From Fremontodendron californicum (lineage: Eukaryota > Streptophyta > Magnoliopsida > Malvales > Malvaceae): a stretch of 64,000 nucleotides of DNA. The notes under the pieces are model-generated. The model had not been told where the DNA came from and did no database searches. It worked only from the letters and a program-made list of their open reading frames with translations. The position numbers and the translations under genes were made by a program. Numbering within the stretch: position 1 is the stretch's first letter; every line of letters starts with the position of its first letter. Positions 1 to 11,676 of the stretch are shown in pieces. The stretch covers positions 19,023,122-19,087,121 of the forward strand of contig JAULJL010000024.1 of assembly GCA_030761205.1 (NCBI GenBank), read 5' to 3'.

Positions 1-65
1 TGCATGGCTACAAATTTCAGCCTTATTGCTTCAGTAAAACTCGAGATATAGCTTTGCATGGCTAC
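1..65 (-). repeat. LTR fragment (U3 part), minus strand
   Basis: Matches the U3 portion found near the right-hand end of every minus-strand LTR in the window. It breaks near base 54, repeats a short piece (TTGCATGGCTAC) and runs straight into a second LTR copy that has lost its first ten or so bases. This is a chimeric join of two LTR copies. Confidence 0.8.
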
Positions 66-1722
66 AAAAGAGTGTATCTTATTTAACCTTGCACTAAAAA
101 GATAAATTGTAAGTATAATAGTTAGCAAGGGTCGAGTCCTCAGGGATTGGGTTTTAGTTTATAAGTTAATAGTTTAAAACTTAAATTCAAGAACAATAAA
201 AGAAAAGGGGTTTTTTGAAGCCAGATTTAAACTAAAGTAATTAATAAGAATCAGATGCAAGGCGGTATAACCAGCCAATAAAAATATATATACTAAATTA
301 GGCGGTATAACCAGCCAATAAAAATAAAACAAAGTTAATATACAAATTAGGCGGTATAACCAGCCAATAAAAATAAAACAAAGTTAATATACAAATTAGG
401 CGGTATAACCAGCCAATAAAAATAAATATACTTTTAAAAATAAGCAAACTAGAAAAGTAAGAAAACAAGTAAGTAAGAAGAATCAAATATAAAAATATGG
501 TTGAGGTTTCATTCTCCACCACTAGACATCATTAAGAATCAATTTCAGATCTATCAATATCAACCAACTATCAAAGTTAACAACCGTAGATCACAACAAG
601 CTCTGTTATCCCAATCTTTCCTTAGTTTGTTGTTAAATAGAACAAGCTCTCTATTTAATCTCTAACCATCAAACAACCTAGAATAAGCTCTCTAAATTCA
701 ATTTAATGGCAGCTTTATGATGAGAAAGATAGGTTGATCTAAGCAACAAACACATAAGCTCGGATTGTTCAACTTAGGTTATGTTCCACTTTGCAATTAT
801 TGAAAACTTGACCATAATCATTAATCACAAATTGCCACTTATGAATAGGAAATCAAGACAATTACACGGATCAAGACTCCTAAACTAGCAATAGATAATT
901 ATCAAGATCTATCTAGTTGTACACCTAAATAAATCAAGACAACATCATGAACAATTCTTGTAGAAGAACATAAGCAACTTTGATAGAAAATTAATGATAG
1001 ATAGAATCTGAAAATCAATCACAAAACATGTCTAGGGCTTTGAAATCACCCTTAACCAAATAGAAGTTTAGCCTAGCATAGGCATTGTAAACATAAACAT
1101 AAAATTAAAGAAAATCTAAGAAGAAAATAAAAGAAAGAAAGAAGAAGAGGAAGAATATTAATTATCCAACCTCTTGCTCTCTCTAAAGAAAAAGAAAACT
1201 AGAGAAAAGAAAGAAAACTAGAGAAAAGAAAGAAGAAGAAAACTTAGAGAGTTTTATTAAAATGGCTAATATCCTACCTATGTACAATATGATCCCTTAC
1301 AATCATCCAAGGCCCTCTATTTATACACATCTTGGAGGGCTAAATGACAAGAGACAAGCTTTACAAATTTCAAAGGTAGGTATAATAGGTGGGTGCATTT
1401 TCTAACAATTTTCGTCATACATGACGATTTTGATCAGCCAACTTGATGGTCGATTTTGTCAAGTTTGCAGGCCTTATCTGATCACATGGTCTTCTAGAAA
1501 AATGTTACCCTATCAGTTACTGATCCATAGCCGTTGGAATCAGCTCATTTGCTGATGTGGATAAGAATATATGGGCAAAATACGAAAACAGGTCAGCACA
1601 GACGTCATTGCACATCAGCCAACTTCATGGTCGATTTCGCTAGGGAAAACGACTCCGTTTCAAGAAGTGTAAAACATGAAAAAGATAGATATGCCTCTTA
1701 GCTTTGCATGGCTACAAATTTC
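66..1722 (-). repeat. Truncated LTR, minus strand
   Basis: Nearly full LTR read right to left. It starts at AAAAGAGTGTATC, so the terminal TGATGCACCC is missing. It holds four copies of the GGCGGTATAACCAGCC repeat (261, 301, 350, 399) and the complement of the LTR TATA box near 1320. It ends near 1722, where GGCTACAAATTTC joins a further LTR copy. Short ORFs in it start at non-ATG codons and are not considered genes. Confidence 0.85.
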
Positions 1723-2725
1723 TTGCTCTTTCTACAGAAAGAAGAAGAAGAAGAATATTAATTATCCAACCTCTTGCTCTTTCTAAAGAAAAAGAAAACT
1801 AGAGAAAAGAAAGAAGAAGAAAACTTAGAGAATTTTATTAAAATGGCTAATATCCTACCTATCTACAATATGATCCTCTACAATCATCCAAGGCCCTCTA
1901 TTTATACACATTTTGGAGGGCTAAATGACAAGAGACAAGCTTTACAAATTTCAAAGGTAGGTATAATAGGTGGGTGAATTTTTCTAACAATTTTCGTCAT
2001 ATTGTATGACAATTTTGATCAGCCAACTTGATGGTCGATTTCGTCAATGTTGGAGGCCTCATCTGATCACATGGTCTTCTAGAAAAAGGTTTCCCTATCA
2101 GTTACGGATCCATAGCCGTTGGAATCAGCTCATTTTCTGATGTGGATAAGCAGATATGGGCAAAATACGAAAACAGATCAGCACAGACGTCATTGCACAT
2201 CAGCCAACTTGATGGTCGATTTCGTCAATATTAGAGGCCTGATCTGATCATATTGTCTTCTAGACAAAGGTTACCCTATCAGTTACGGATCCATAGCCAT
2301 TGGAATCAGCTCATTTTCTGATGTGGATAAGAATATATGGGCAAAATACGAAAACAGGTCAGCACAGACGTCATTGCACATCAGCCAACTTGATGGTCGA
2401 TTTCGCTAGGGAAAACGACTCCGTTTCAAGAAGTGTAAAACATGAAAAAGATAGATATGCCTCTTAGCTTTGCACGGCTACAAATTGCAGCCTTATTGCT
2501 TCAGTGAAACTCGAGATATAGCTGATATGGCAAAAGGTGTCGGAACTGGAACTGAACTGGATTTACCCTTAATTCTAGTAATCTGAAATCACTCAAAGAA
2601 ACTTGTGAAAAACACCAAAATACATAAAGATCATAAACACAATTAGACTAAACAATAATAACCCGTATTTGACACAAAACAATAATAAAACATAACTAAA
2701 AACTATATAATTATACGAGTTATCA
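1723..2725 (-). repeat. LTR fragment with duplicated U3 unit, minus strand
   Basis: Begins inside the LTR near the CTCTTGCTC stretch and ends at the canonical LTR terminus GAGTTATCA (2717-2725). It contains a tandem 181-bp U3 unit: the phrase CAGCCAACTTGATGG starts at 2020, 2201 and 2382. Confidence 0.85.
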
Positions 2726-3702
2726 TTAATTATCCAACCTCTTGCTCTTTCTAAAGAAAAAGAAAACTAGAGAAAAGAAAGAAGAAGAAAACTTAGAGAA
2801 TTTTATTAAAATGGCTAATATCCTACCTATCTACAATATGGACCTCTACAATCATCCAAGGCCCTCTATTTATACACATTTTGGAGGGCTAAATGACAAG
2901 AGACAAGCTTTACAAATTTCAAAGGTAGGTATAATAGGTGGGTGAATTTTTCTAACAATTTTCGTCATATTGTATGACAATTTTGATCAGCCAACTTGAT
3001 GGTCGATTTCGTCAATGTTGGAGGCCTGATCTGATCACATGGTCTTCTAGAAAAAGGTTTCCCTATCAGTTACGGATCCATAGCCGTTGGAATCAGCTCA
3101 TTTTCTGATGTGGATAAGCAGATATGGGCAAAATACGAAAACAGGTCAGCACAGACGTCATTGCACATCAGCCAACTTGATGGTCGATTTCGTCAATATT
3201 AGAGGCCTGATCTGATCATATGGTCTTCTAGACAAAGGTTACCCTATCAGTTACGGATCCATAGTCATTGGAATCAGCTCATTTTCTGATGTGGATAAGA
3301 ATATATGGGCAAAATACGAAAACAGGTCAGCACAGACGTCATTGCACATCAGCCAACTTGATGGTCGATTTCGCTAGGGAAAACGACTCCGTTTCAAGAA
3401 GTGTAAAACATGAAAAAGATATATATGCCTCTTAGCTTTGCACGGCTACAAATTTCAACCATATTGCTTCAGTGAAACTCCAGATATAGCTGATATGGCA
3501 AAAGGTGTCGGAACTGGAACTGAACTGGATTTGCCCTTAATTCTAGTAATCTGAAATCACTCAAAGAAACTTGTGAAAAACACCAAATTACATAAAAATA
3601 TAAAAGATCATAAACACAATTAGACTAAACAATAATAACTCGTATTTGACACAAAACAATAATAAAACATAACTAAAAACTATATAATTATACGAGTTAT
3701 CA
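2726..3702 (-). repeat. LTR fragment, minus strand
   Basis: Starts mid-LTR directly after the terminus of the preceding copy, as expected if that copy had inserted into this one. Ends at the terminus GAGTTATCA. It again has the duplicated 181-bp U3 unit. The same fragment, with the same right-hand junction, recurs near 21616-22597. Confidence 0.85.
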
Positions 3703-4295
3703 GTAGGTATAATAGGTGGGTGCATTTTCTAACAATTTTCGTCATATATGACGATTTTGATCAGCCAACTTGATGGTCGATTTTGTCAATGTTGGAGGCC
3801 TTATCTGATCACATGGTCTTCTAGAAAAATGTTACCCTATCAGTTACTGATCTATAGCCGTTGGAATCAGCTCATTTGCTGATGTGGATAAGCAGATATG
3901 GGCATAATACGAAAACAGGTCAGCACAGACGTCATTGCACATCAGCCAACTTGATGGTCGATTTCGCTAGGGAAAACGACTCCGTTTCAAGAAGTGTAAA
4001 ACATGAAAAAGATAGATATGCCTCTTAGGTTTGCATGGCTACAAATTTCAGCCTTATTGCTTCAGTGAAACTCGAGATATAGCTGATATGGCAAAAGGTG
4101 TCGGAACTAGAACTGAACTGGATTTGCCCTTAATTCTAGTAATCTGAAATCACTCAAAGAAACTTGTGAAAAACACCAAAATACATAAAAATATAAAAGA
4201 TCATAAACACAATTAGACTAAACAATAATAACTCGTATTTGACACAAAACAATAATAAAACATAACTAAAAACTATATAATTATACGAGTTATCA
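3703..4295 (-). repeat. LTR fragment, minus strand
   Basis: Begins at GTAGGTATAATAGG within U3, immediately after the end of the previous copy, and runs to the terminus TTATCA at 4295. It has only one 181-bp unit. Confidence 0.85.
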
Positions 4296-4875
4296 GCAAT
4301 TAATGCAAGTTGACAGCCACTAATCCTTCTTTGGCAAAGATAAACATAAATGTCAGCTAGGGTATTAAGAAAAATATGTGATTTGCGGCTTGGGTTTTTT
4401 CTGCCACTAGGGTTTTTAGGGAGATATTCCAATGCCGATTTGGATGACCATTTCTTATCCGATTTAGGCCCATGACCAACCGTTGGAAAGGTAATCAAGT
4501 GATCTTCAAAAGTCAAGAGGATGTTTCTTCGAATAAAGAGTCTAACATCATGTTTTCTTAGCAACAAGCTCCGGAGGTCAAATCTGTCTTCTTGCTTTGC
4601 ACCAAGAATTTGATCTTTTTGACTCCCGGTTCTTTTTCCATCTTGTGATTGTGATTTTACAACCTCTTTAACATCCTAATTGACATGTTTTGACTTCATC
4701 TCCTCCAAAATACCTACAAAGCATAAAAACCTAGTAAAATGTCAAGTAAGTAAGAATCAAACCACAAAGTATAAGGAAATTAAAAAGGAAAATGTATGAA
4801 ATTAAGCACTTATCAAATTCCCCCACACTTAATCTTTTGCTAGTCTTGAGCAAAATCAAATAGATACAAGGTAAG
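4296..4875 (-). repeat. Fragment of a different LTR retrotransposon family
   Basis: Unrelated to the dominant LTR. On the minus strand 4815 downwards reads TGATAAGTGCTTAATTTC, a typical LTR start, and it is preceded (4816-4832) by a complemented polypurine tract containing AAGTGTGGGGG and then a stretch resembling GATTTTGCTCAAGACTAG. This is the usual 3' arrangement of plant Athila/Tat-like elements. About 520 bp of LTR remain. It is the oldest visible substrate, with element B inserted at 4876. No convincing coding sequence. Confidence 0.65.
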
Positions 4876-6133
4876 TGATAACTCGTATAATTATATAGTT
4901 TTTAGTTATGTTTTATTATTGTTTTGTGTCAAATACGAGTTATTATTGCTTAGTCTAATTGTGTTTATGATCTTTTATATTTTTATGTAATTTGGTGTTT
5001 TTCACGAGATTCTTTGAGTGATTTCAGATTACTAGGTTAAATCAAGAATTAAGGGCAAATCCAGTTCAGTTCCAGGTCCGACACCTTTTGCCATATCAGC
5101 TATATCTGGAGTTTCACTGAAGCATTAAGGCTGAAAATTTTACAGTGCAAAGTTAAGAGGCATATCTATCTTTTTCATGCTTTACACTTCTTGAAACGGA
5201 GTCGTTTTCCCTAGCGAAATCAACCATCAAGTTGGCTGATGTGCAATGACGTCTGTGCTGACCAGTTTTGGTATTTTGACCATATCTTCTGATCCACATC
5301 AGCAAATGAGCTGATTCCAATGGCTATGGATCACACACTAATAGGGGAACATTTTTCTAGAAGACCATTTGATCAGATCAAGCCTCCAACATTGACAAAA
5401 TCAACCATCAAGTTGGCTGATCAGAATTGTCATACAATATGACGAAAATTGTTAGAAAAATGCACCCACCTATTATACCTACCTTTGACATTTATAAAGC
5501 TTGTCTCTTGTCATTTAGCTCTCCAAAATGTGTATAAATAGAGGGCCTTGGATGATTGTAAGGGACATTGTACATTGGTAGGATATTAGCCATTGTAATA
5601 AAATTCTCTAAGTTTTCTTCTTCTTTCTTTTCTCTAGTTTTCTTTTTCTTTATTTTCTTCTTCTTCTTCCTTTCTTTTATTTCCTTCTTAGATTCTCTTT
5701 AATTTTATGTTTATGTTTACAATGCCTATGCTAGGCTAAACTTGATTTGTTTATAATTGATTTTCATATTCTATCTATCATTAATTTTCTATCAAAGTTG
5801 CTTATGTTCTTCTACAAGAATTGTTCATGATGTTGTCTTGATTTGTTTAGGTGTACAACTAGATAGATCTTGATAATTATCTATTGCTAGTTTAGGAGTC
5901 TTGATCCGTGTAATTGTCTTGATTTCCTATTCATAAGTGGCAATTTGTGATTAATGATTATGGTCAAGTTTTCAATAATTGCAAAGTGGAACATAACCTA
6001 AGTTGAACAATCCGAGCTTATGTGTTTGTTGCTTAGATCAACCTATCTTTCTCATCATAAAGCTGCCATTAAATTGAATTTAGAGAGCTTATTCTAGGTT
6101 GTTTGATGGTTAGAGATTAAATAGAGAGCTTGC
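4876..6133 (+). repeat. 5' LTR of element B, first part
   Basis: Starts with the LTR terminus TGATAACTCG. It is interrupted after CTTGC (6129-6133) by element A and resumes at 14840 with the same CTTGC, so the two parts form one LTR split by a later insertion. Confidence 0.9.
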
Positions 6134-7977
6134 TGATGCACCCAAAAGAGTGTATCTTATTTAACCTTGCACTAAAAAGATCAATTGTAAGTATAGTAGT
6201 TAGCAAGGGTCGAGTCCTCAGGGATTGGGTTTTAGTTTATAAGTTAATAGTTTAAAACTTAAATTCAAGAACAATAAAATAAAAGGGGTTTTTGAAGCCA
6301 GATTTAAACTAAAGTAAATAATAAGAATAAGATGCAAGGCGGTATAACCAGCCAATAAAAATATATATACTAAATTAGGCGGTATAACCAGCCAATAAAA
6401 ATATATATACTAAATTAGGCGGTATAACCAGCCAATAAAAATAAAACAAAGTTAATATACAAATTAGGCGGTATAACCAGCCAATAAAAATAAATATACT
6501 AAGAAGAATCAAATATGAAAAATATGGTTAAGGTTTCATTCTCCACCACTAGACATCATTAAGAATCAATTTCAGATCTATCAATATCAACCAACTATCA
6601 AAGTTAACAACCGTAGATAACAACAAGCTCTGTTATCCCAATCTTTCCTTAGTTTGTCGTTAAATAGAACAAGCTCTCTATTTAATCTCTAACCATTAAA
6701 CAACCTAGAATAAGGTCTCTAAATTCAATTTAATGGCAGCTTTATGATGAGAAAGATAGGTTGATCTAAGCAACAAACACATAAGCTCGGATTGTTCAAC
6801 TTAGGTTATGTTCCACTTTGCAATTATTGAAAACTTGACCATAATCATTAATCACAAATTGCCACTTATGAATAGGAAATCAAGACAATTACACGGATCA
6901 AGACTCCTAAACTAGCAATAGATAATTATCAAGATCTATCTAGTTGTACACCTAAATAAATCAAGACAACATCATGAACAATTCTTGTAGAAGAACATAA
7001 GCAACTTTGATAGAAAATTAATGATAGATAGAATCTGAAAATCAATCACAAAACATGTCTAGGGCTTTGAAATCACCCTTAACCAAATAGAAGTTTAGCC
7101 TAGCATAGGCATTATAAACATAAACATAAAATTAAAGAAAATCTAAGAAGAAAATAAAAGAAAGAAAGAAGAAGAGGAAGAATATTAATTATCCAACCTC
7201 TTGCTCTCTCTAAAGAAAAAGAAAACTAGAGAAAAGAAAGAAGAAGAAAACTTAGAGAATTTTATTACAATTGCTAATATCCTACCAATGTACAATATGA
7301 TCCCTTACAATCATCCAAGGCCCTCTATTTATACACATTTTGGAGGGCTAAATGACAAGAGACAAGCTTTACAAATTTCAAAGGTAGGTATAATAGGTGG
7401 GTTCATTTTTCTAACAATTTTCGTCATACATGACAATTTTGATCAGCCAACTTGATGGTCTATTTTGTCAATTTTGGAGGCCTTATCGGATCACATGGTC
7501 TTCTAGAAAAATGTTACCCTATCAGTTACGGATCCATAGCCATTGGAATCAGCTCATTTTCTGATGTGGATAAGTAGATATGGGCAAAATACGAAAACAG
7601 GTCAGCACAGACGTCATTGCACATCAGCCAACTTGATGGTCGATTTCGCTAGGGAAAACGACTCCGTTTCAAGAAGTGTAAAACATGAAAAAGATAGATA
7701 TGCCTCTTAGCTTTGCACGGCTACAAATTTCAGCCTTATTGCTTCAGTGAAACGCGAGATATAGCTGATATGGCAAAAGGTGTCGGAACTTGAACTGAAC
7801 TGGATTTGCCCTTAATTCTAGTAATCTGAAATCACTCAAAGAAACTTGTGAAAAACACCAAAATACATAAAAATATAAAAGATCATAAACACAATTAGAC
7901 TAAACAATAATAACTCGTATTTGACACAAAACAATAATAAAACATAAGTAAAAACTATATAATTATACGAGTTATCA
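6134..7977 (-). repeat. 3' LTR of element A
   Basis: 1844 bp from TGATGCACCC to GTTATCA on the plus strand. Contains an array of GGCGGTATAACCAGCC units (about 6338-6486), the complement of the TATA box near 7326-7333, and a single 181-bp U3 unit with the TGACGTC motif. Confidence 0.93.
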
Positions 7978-7990
7978 CACCCCCACACTT
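7978..7990 (-). other. Polypurine tract of element A
   Basis: Complement reads AAGTGTGGGGGTG and directly abuts the inner edge of the 3' LTR. This is the expected place for plus-strand DNA priming during reverse transcription. Confidence 0.85.
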
Positions 7991-10079
7991 AGATTGTTGC
8001 TAGTCCCTAGCAACGACTCAATAAAAATAAAATAAGAAAATCTAATCTAATCCATTTTCGTAGGAAATCACGGTGGCACTTAGCATGTGACACAAGCCTT
8101 TAAACCCCTAGGTGTCCCTAGTGGACGAGTTTAGTCTCGTGAGGGTTTACTAGAACGATACCCACAAACATTGAAAAACTAAAATATAAATAAACTACAT
8201 ATACTAAAAATATTTACTCCTAATCCTTTCAATACAAATTAGAGACAATCTTTGAACAAGTCTTATAAACTAATCAATAGCTTAAAGAATTTCACAAAAA
8301 ATCAAGCTTGAATGTAAATTGTTTGAGTTAAGCCAATATTAGCATAACATATCTCAATCAAAATAGTGCATGTTCAAATTTAATCTCAAGTTCTCACATG
8401 GGATACCCTCATGATTTTCACTCTTTAAAGTAGTGGTGAAATGTTTACAGTCAATCAATCTCATGAAAACAGTTCTACCATATTCTTGCTTGTCCACCTA
8501 TTCTCCACTATTTAGATCATACAACTTCATGAATCAAGAGGTCTTTAATCGAGGTTGTAATGGGGCCAAGGGGTTTGTAATGTGGTTGAAGAACAAAAGG
8601 ATAAAGATATCACAAAGGTTCCAAAGAGTTCATAAAGTTTAGAGACATAAAAAGATCATACAAAGAAACTTCTCAAAACTCTTTACAAGTACATAGTCAC
8701 CTAGGCCGGATATTCATGTTGGGCCTTTCCTTCATTCTAAACAACTTTGTAACATCTTTTTCTTTTTCCCAAAATTCAAGAGATGATTCATATTTTTTTT
8801 TTGAATGTATTTGCCAGTATTCCATTTCTTTTTTTTTTTTTTGACTTTTCTTTTCTTCCCCCCCCCCCCACACTTATTTCTTGTTTCTAACCCAAATTTT
8901 CAATAGATCTTCCTTGTCTTTGCAACTTGTCTCAAAACATGCTAATTCATCTTTGGAACAAAGGTAAGGATATAAGTATATTTAGGTTAGGGACAAGTTA
9001 TGGTTACCAAAGAGATAGCTTATTCAATGTAGGCTCAAATTGGCTCACTAGGGGTGTGTTCTCTTGGAACATCAATAAGGGATGGCTGTTTGGCCCTGGC
9101 TAAAAATCCTAATGCCTCTATCATATTCATGTTGTCACATGCATCAATATAGTCTCAACAAGGTCTAAAGCAAGTTCTAGAGAATCATGTAATCATAAGA
9201 GCACTCAAGAAAGAAATTAGATTGATTTATGTAATGCATCAATCATTATAGGCTCAAAAACTCACAAGGATGATTATACAAGTCAGATTAAGTCTAAACA
9301 TGCTTCTTTCTCAATCAACATATCATATTAACATTGGCTCATAAAAATTAGTATCAAGCTTAATTCTCATGAAAATTTTCTCACTAATAAATCTGTTTTA
9401 GACTTATGCAATTCATATCTCATCATAGTATTGAAAAGGAACTAAAACACACTAAAAATAATAATAAAGACTCATAAAAAAAAATAGTAGACAAAAATAA
9501 AAGAAATCCTAAATCCTTCCCCCCACACTTAATTCTTACATTGTCCTCAATGTAAGTCTATTAACTCAAATGAAAGAATCATGTGTAAGAGAAAAGAACT
9601 AATAACATAAGAATAGGAACAACTAAGACTCAAAACAAAACAAAACCATGCAACCTAAATAATCCTAAAATACTAAACAAAAATTAACAAGTAAACATAA
9701 AAAGATTAAAATCAAACTGACAAGGTATGTCTCAAGTCTCCCTTACTCAGACCTTGTTCAGAATGAATACTTCTAAATTGCTTAAAACACAACAAATTTT
9801 TTTTTTTTTTTTTTTTTTGAAAAGAAGAAATCAAACTGACAAGGTATGTCTCAAGTCTCCCTTACTCAGACCTTGTTCAGAATGAATACTTCTAAATGGC
9901 TTAAAACACAACAAATTTTTTTTTTTTTTTAATTAGCAAAATATGTCCCTTACCCCCTACTAAAATATGACATTGTCCCCAATGTCAAATTTTAAAGGTA
10001 GAATTTAGGAGATATTACCTGCAGAGGTTGCTAACCACTTATTATAACTGAGACACAACAAGCAAAATGTTAGATAATG
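7991..10079 (-). other. 3' non-coding region of element A
   Basis: No supported gene. It holds T-rich and C-rich tracts (poly-C near 8861-8869), a hairpin of form TTACATTgaggacAATGTAA (complement at 9536-9555) followed by a G-rich tract, a second hairpin TGACATTggggacAATGTCA (complement at 9968-9987), and a tandem repeat of about 114 bp whose units are separated by homopolymer runs that are poly(A) in the element's sense (about 9798-9818 and 9917-9930). A 69-codon antisense frame at 8433-8642 lacks an ATG. Confidence 0.7.
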
Positions 10080-10727
10080 TCACAAAGACAAAGTGCAATC
10101 CACTCCTTGCTCGTCCATATCTCTTTTTCTTTTTCCGAGCGTTTGTGAAACAACCGTAGCAGATAAACACTCATAAGCTTGGAGCTTTTTGAGTAAATCT
10201 TCAATGGTTGTAGCAGAAATTATGGTTCTCCTTGCCTCTGAAAACATGAATCCATTTTCCACAGCATTATCTAAAATTGAAAGCAAATTACTAAAATAAC
10301 CATTAATATTAAGCAAACCAATGGGTTTCTTATTTGTGACCAAAGATGACCAAGAAGCCACGCAAGCTATTTCTTCCAATGTACCCAGACCTCCTGGTAA
10401 AGCAATGAATGCATCGGCAGAATGGTACATGATTTTCATCCGTTCAGGGATACTCCAGACTTGTATTTCCTTACCCACGGTAGGTCCACAAAAACTTGTG
10501 AATAGTTTTGGCACGATTCCTAGAACTGGACTTCCTCCGGCGTGTGCTGCTGTAGCGACTGCTCCCATTAAACCCGTACTACCGCCTCCATAAATCAAGT
10601 GGATCTTTTGTTGGGCAAGTATTACTCCAACTCTTATGGCTTCATCAGCGAATACGTTATTTTTCCCTGGATAAGCACCTCCAAAGACACAAATTTTTTT
10701 AATGCGCTGGGATGAAGTACTTTCCAT
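10080..10727 (-). CDS. LOG: LOG-type cytokinin riboside 5'-monophosphate phosphoribohydrolase (element A copy)
   Basis: Intact 215-residue protein starting at MESTSS. The family releases active cytokinin bases from their ribotides in one step, in cytosol and nucleus. Visible signatures: a Rossmann-type start ICVFGGAYPGK (12-22), YGGGSTGLMG (46-55), conserved Arg96, and the hallmark PGGLGTLEE (111-119) with the expected catalytic Glu119. Length matches plant LOG proteins. Oddities: the usual Cys of the CVFCGS motif is Gly16, the basic residue normally following the conserved Arg is Met97, and the C-terminal tail carries KRKR (199-202), a possible nuclear signal. The first ATG after the TATA-like box at 10768-10776 is 36 bp further upstream in frame, so a 227-residue form is possible. 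I chose MESTSS because the family homology begins there. Lies between the NABP-like gene and the 3' non-coding region. Confidence 0.88.
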   Translation of the reverse strand: MESTSSQRIKKICVFGGAYPGKNNVFADEAIRVGVILAQQKIHLIYGGGSTGLMGAVATAAHAGGSPVLGIVPKLFTSFCGPTVGKEIQVWSIPERMKIMYHSADAFIALPGGLGTLEEIACVASWSSLVTNKKPIGLLNINGYFSNLLSILDNAVENGFMFSEARRTIISATTIEDLLKKLQAYECLSATVVSQTLGKRKRDMDEQGVDCTLSL

Positions 10728-10767
10728 TTTTTTTTTCGAGTGCCTGAAAGAGAATGAGTACATGGTG

Positions 10768-10776
10768 TAATATATA
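10768..10776 (-). promoter_or_regulatory. TATA-like box upstream of LOG (element A)
   Basis: Complement reads TATATATTA, 41 bp upstream of the chosen LOG start. It is conserved at the same spacing in the C, D and G copies, together with an upstream inverted repeat TCTGACagGTCAGA. Confidence 0.5.
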
Positions 10777-11087
10777 GAGGACTGAGTAGTGAATCAGACA
10801 AGAGTAATAATGTCGCCGAAAGTGTATCTGACCTGTCAGAAGAAAATGTTAACCTAACAAAAGATTTTTGCGTGATTTCAGGAAGAAAATCAAAAAGAGA
10901 AGAAAAAATCAACCGTAAAAGACAAATAAAAAAAACGAGAATAATTACACAAATCGAACAACACGTAAATTAAAACAAAATAAAGTTATTGCAAATCAAA
11001 CCAAAAGCTGAGAAGTCATTTATTGTAGTTGTGATTGTGGCTCACATCTTCCTCTGGTTTTACGTCCAGAAACGGCTTAAACGCCTT

Positions 11088-11623
11088 CTATGAGTCGAGG
11101 ATATGCTTCCCATCCAGTTTTCTTACAAGCTGGCAAACAGGGTCTTTTAACATCAGATTCCCAAGATGTTGCCATTCCCTTTGGAATTGCGGCCATAAAT
11201 CAAGAATTTCTCTTTGTACGTCTCCACTAGGATGCGTCTCAAGAGAAAGTTGGATATTACCCAAATTCTCCTTACTCAGTCCATCCTTAAGAATTCAATT
11301 TTATCATCTCGATTAGAGGACGGAATCCCAATAGAACGACATTTACCGTTACACGTCCATCGTGCACATTTGTGGCAATTTGAACTCATGCGCTTTGCTC
11401 GTCGCTTCTTTGCAAAAGTGCTTCTACCTGTACCTGGTAAATGCAAAACAGGAAGATATTCATCTTCACGTACCTTGGCTTCAATTATCCAACGTATGTC
11501 TTCAGGAATCCCTTTGTGCATAAGCATTCTTAATCTTTCAAATCGAACTTGGTAAAGCTTCAGTAAAATATTTCGAGGAAAAGGAGGAAATTGTTTCTGC
11601 AATCTTGTGAGAATATCATCCAT
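11088..11623 (-). pseudogene. NABP-like zinc-finger gene, frameshifted (element A copy)
   Basis: Same 178-codon gene as the intact copies at 18086 and 44529, but one base is missing near 11289, so the reading frame leaves the conserved path after about residue 110. The basic segment and all four zinc-ligand cysteines lie before the break. Two further bases distinguish it from the intact copies near its start (Gln for Arg at residue 11). It sits just upstream of LOG in the element's sense. Confidence 0.85.
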
Positions 11624-11668
11624 CCTGAAAAAAAATGAAAAAAATTGAAAGAGAAATTGGAAGAGAAA

Positions 11669-11676
11669 TTTATATA
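11669..11676 (-). promoter_or_regulatory. TATA box upstream of NABP-like gene (element A)
   Basis: Complement reads TATATAAA, 45 bp upstream of the ATG. Further upstream is a near-palindrome related to TTAACCCCGGTTAA; one base is missing in this copy. Confidence 0.55.

Noticed and set aside
1774..1977. Recurrent 61-85 codon frame in LTRs encoding a Lys/Glu-rich start
   Set aside because: It lies antisense across the LTR TATA box and usually starts at TTG; it is a by-product of the purine-rich LTR sequence.
4154..4567. 137-codon minus-strand frame across 4295
   Set aside because: It crosses an LTR junction into another repeat family and has no domain.
8433..8642. 69-codon frame antisense to the elements, repeated near 17467, 38792 and 60434
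   Set aside because: It begins with GTG, not ATG, and is lost in element E. Antisense ORFs are known in Tat-lineage elements, but nothing here shows coding constraint.
10321..10593. 90-codon frame antisense to LOG, present in all LOG copies
   Set aside because: Mirror of the conserved LOG motifs; no independent support.
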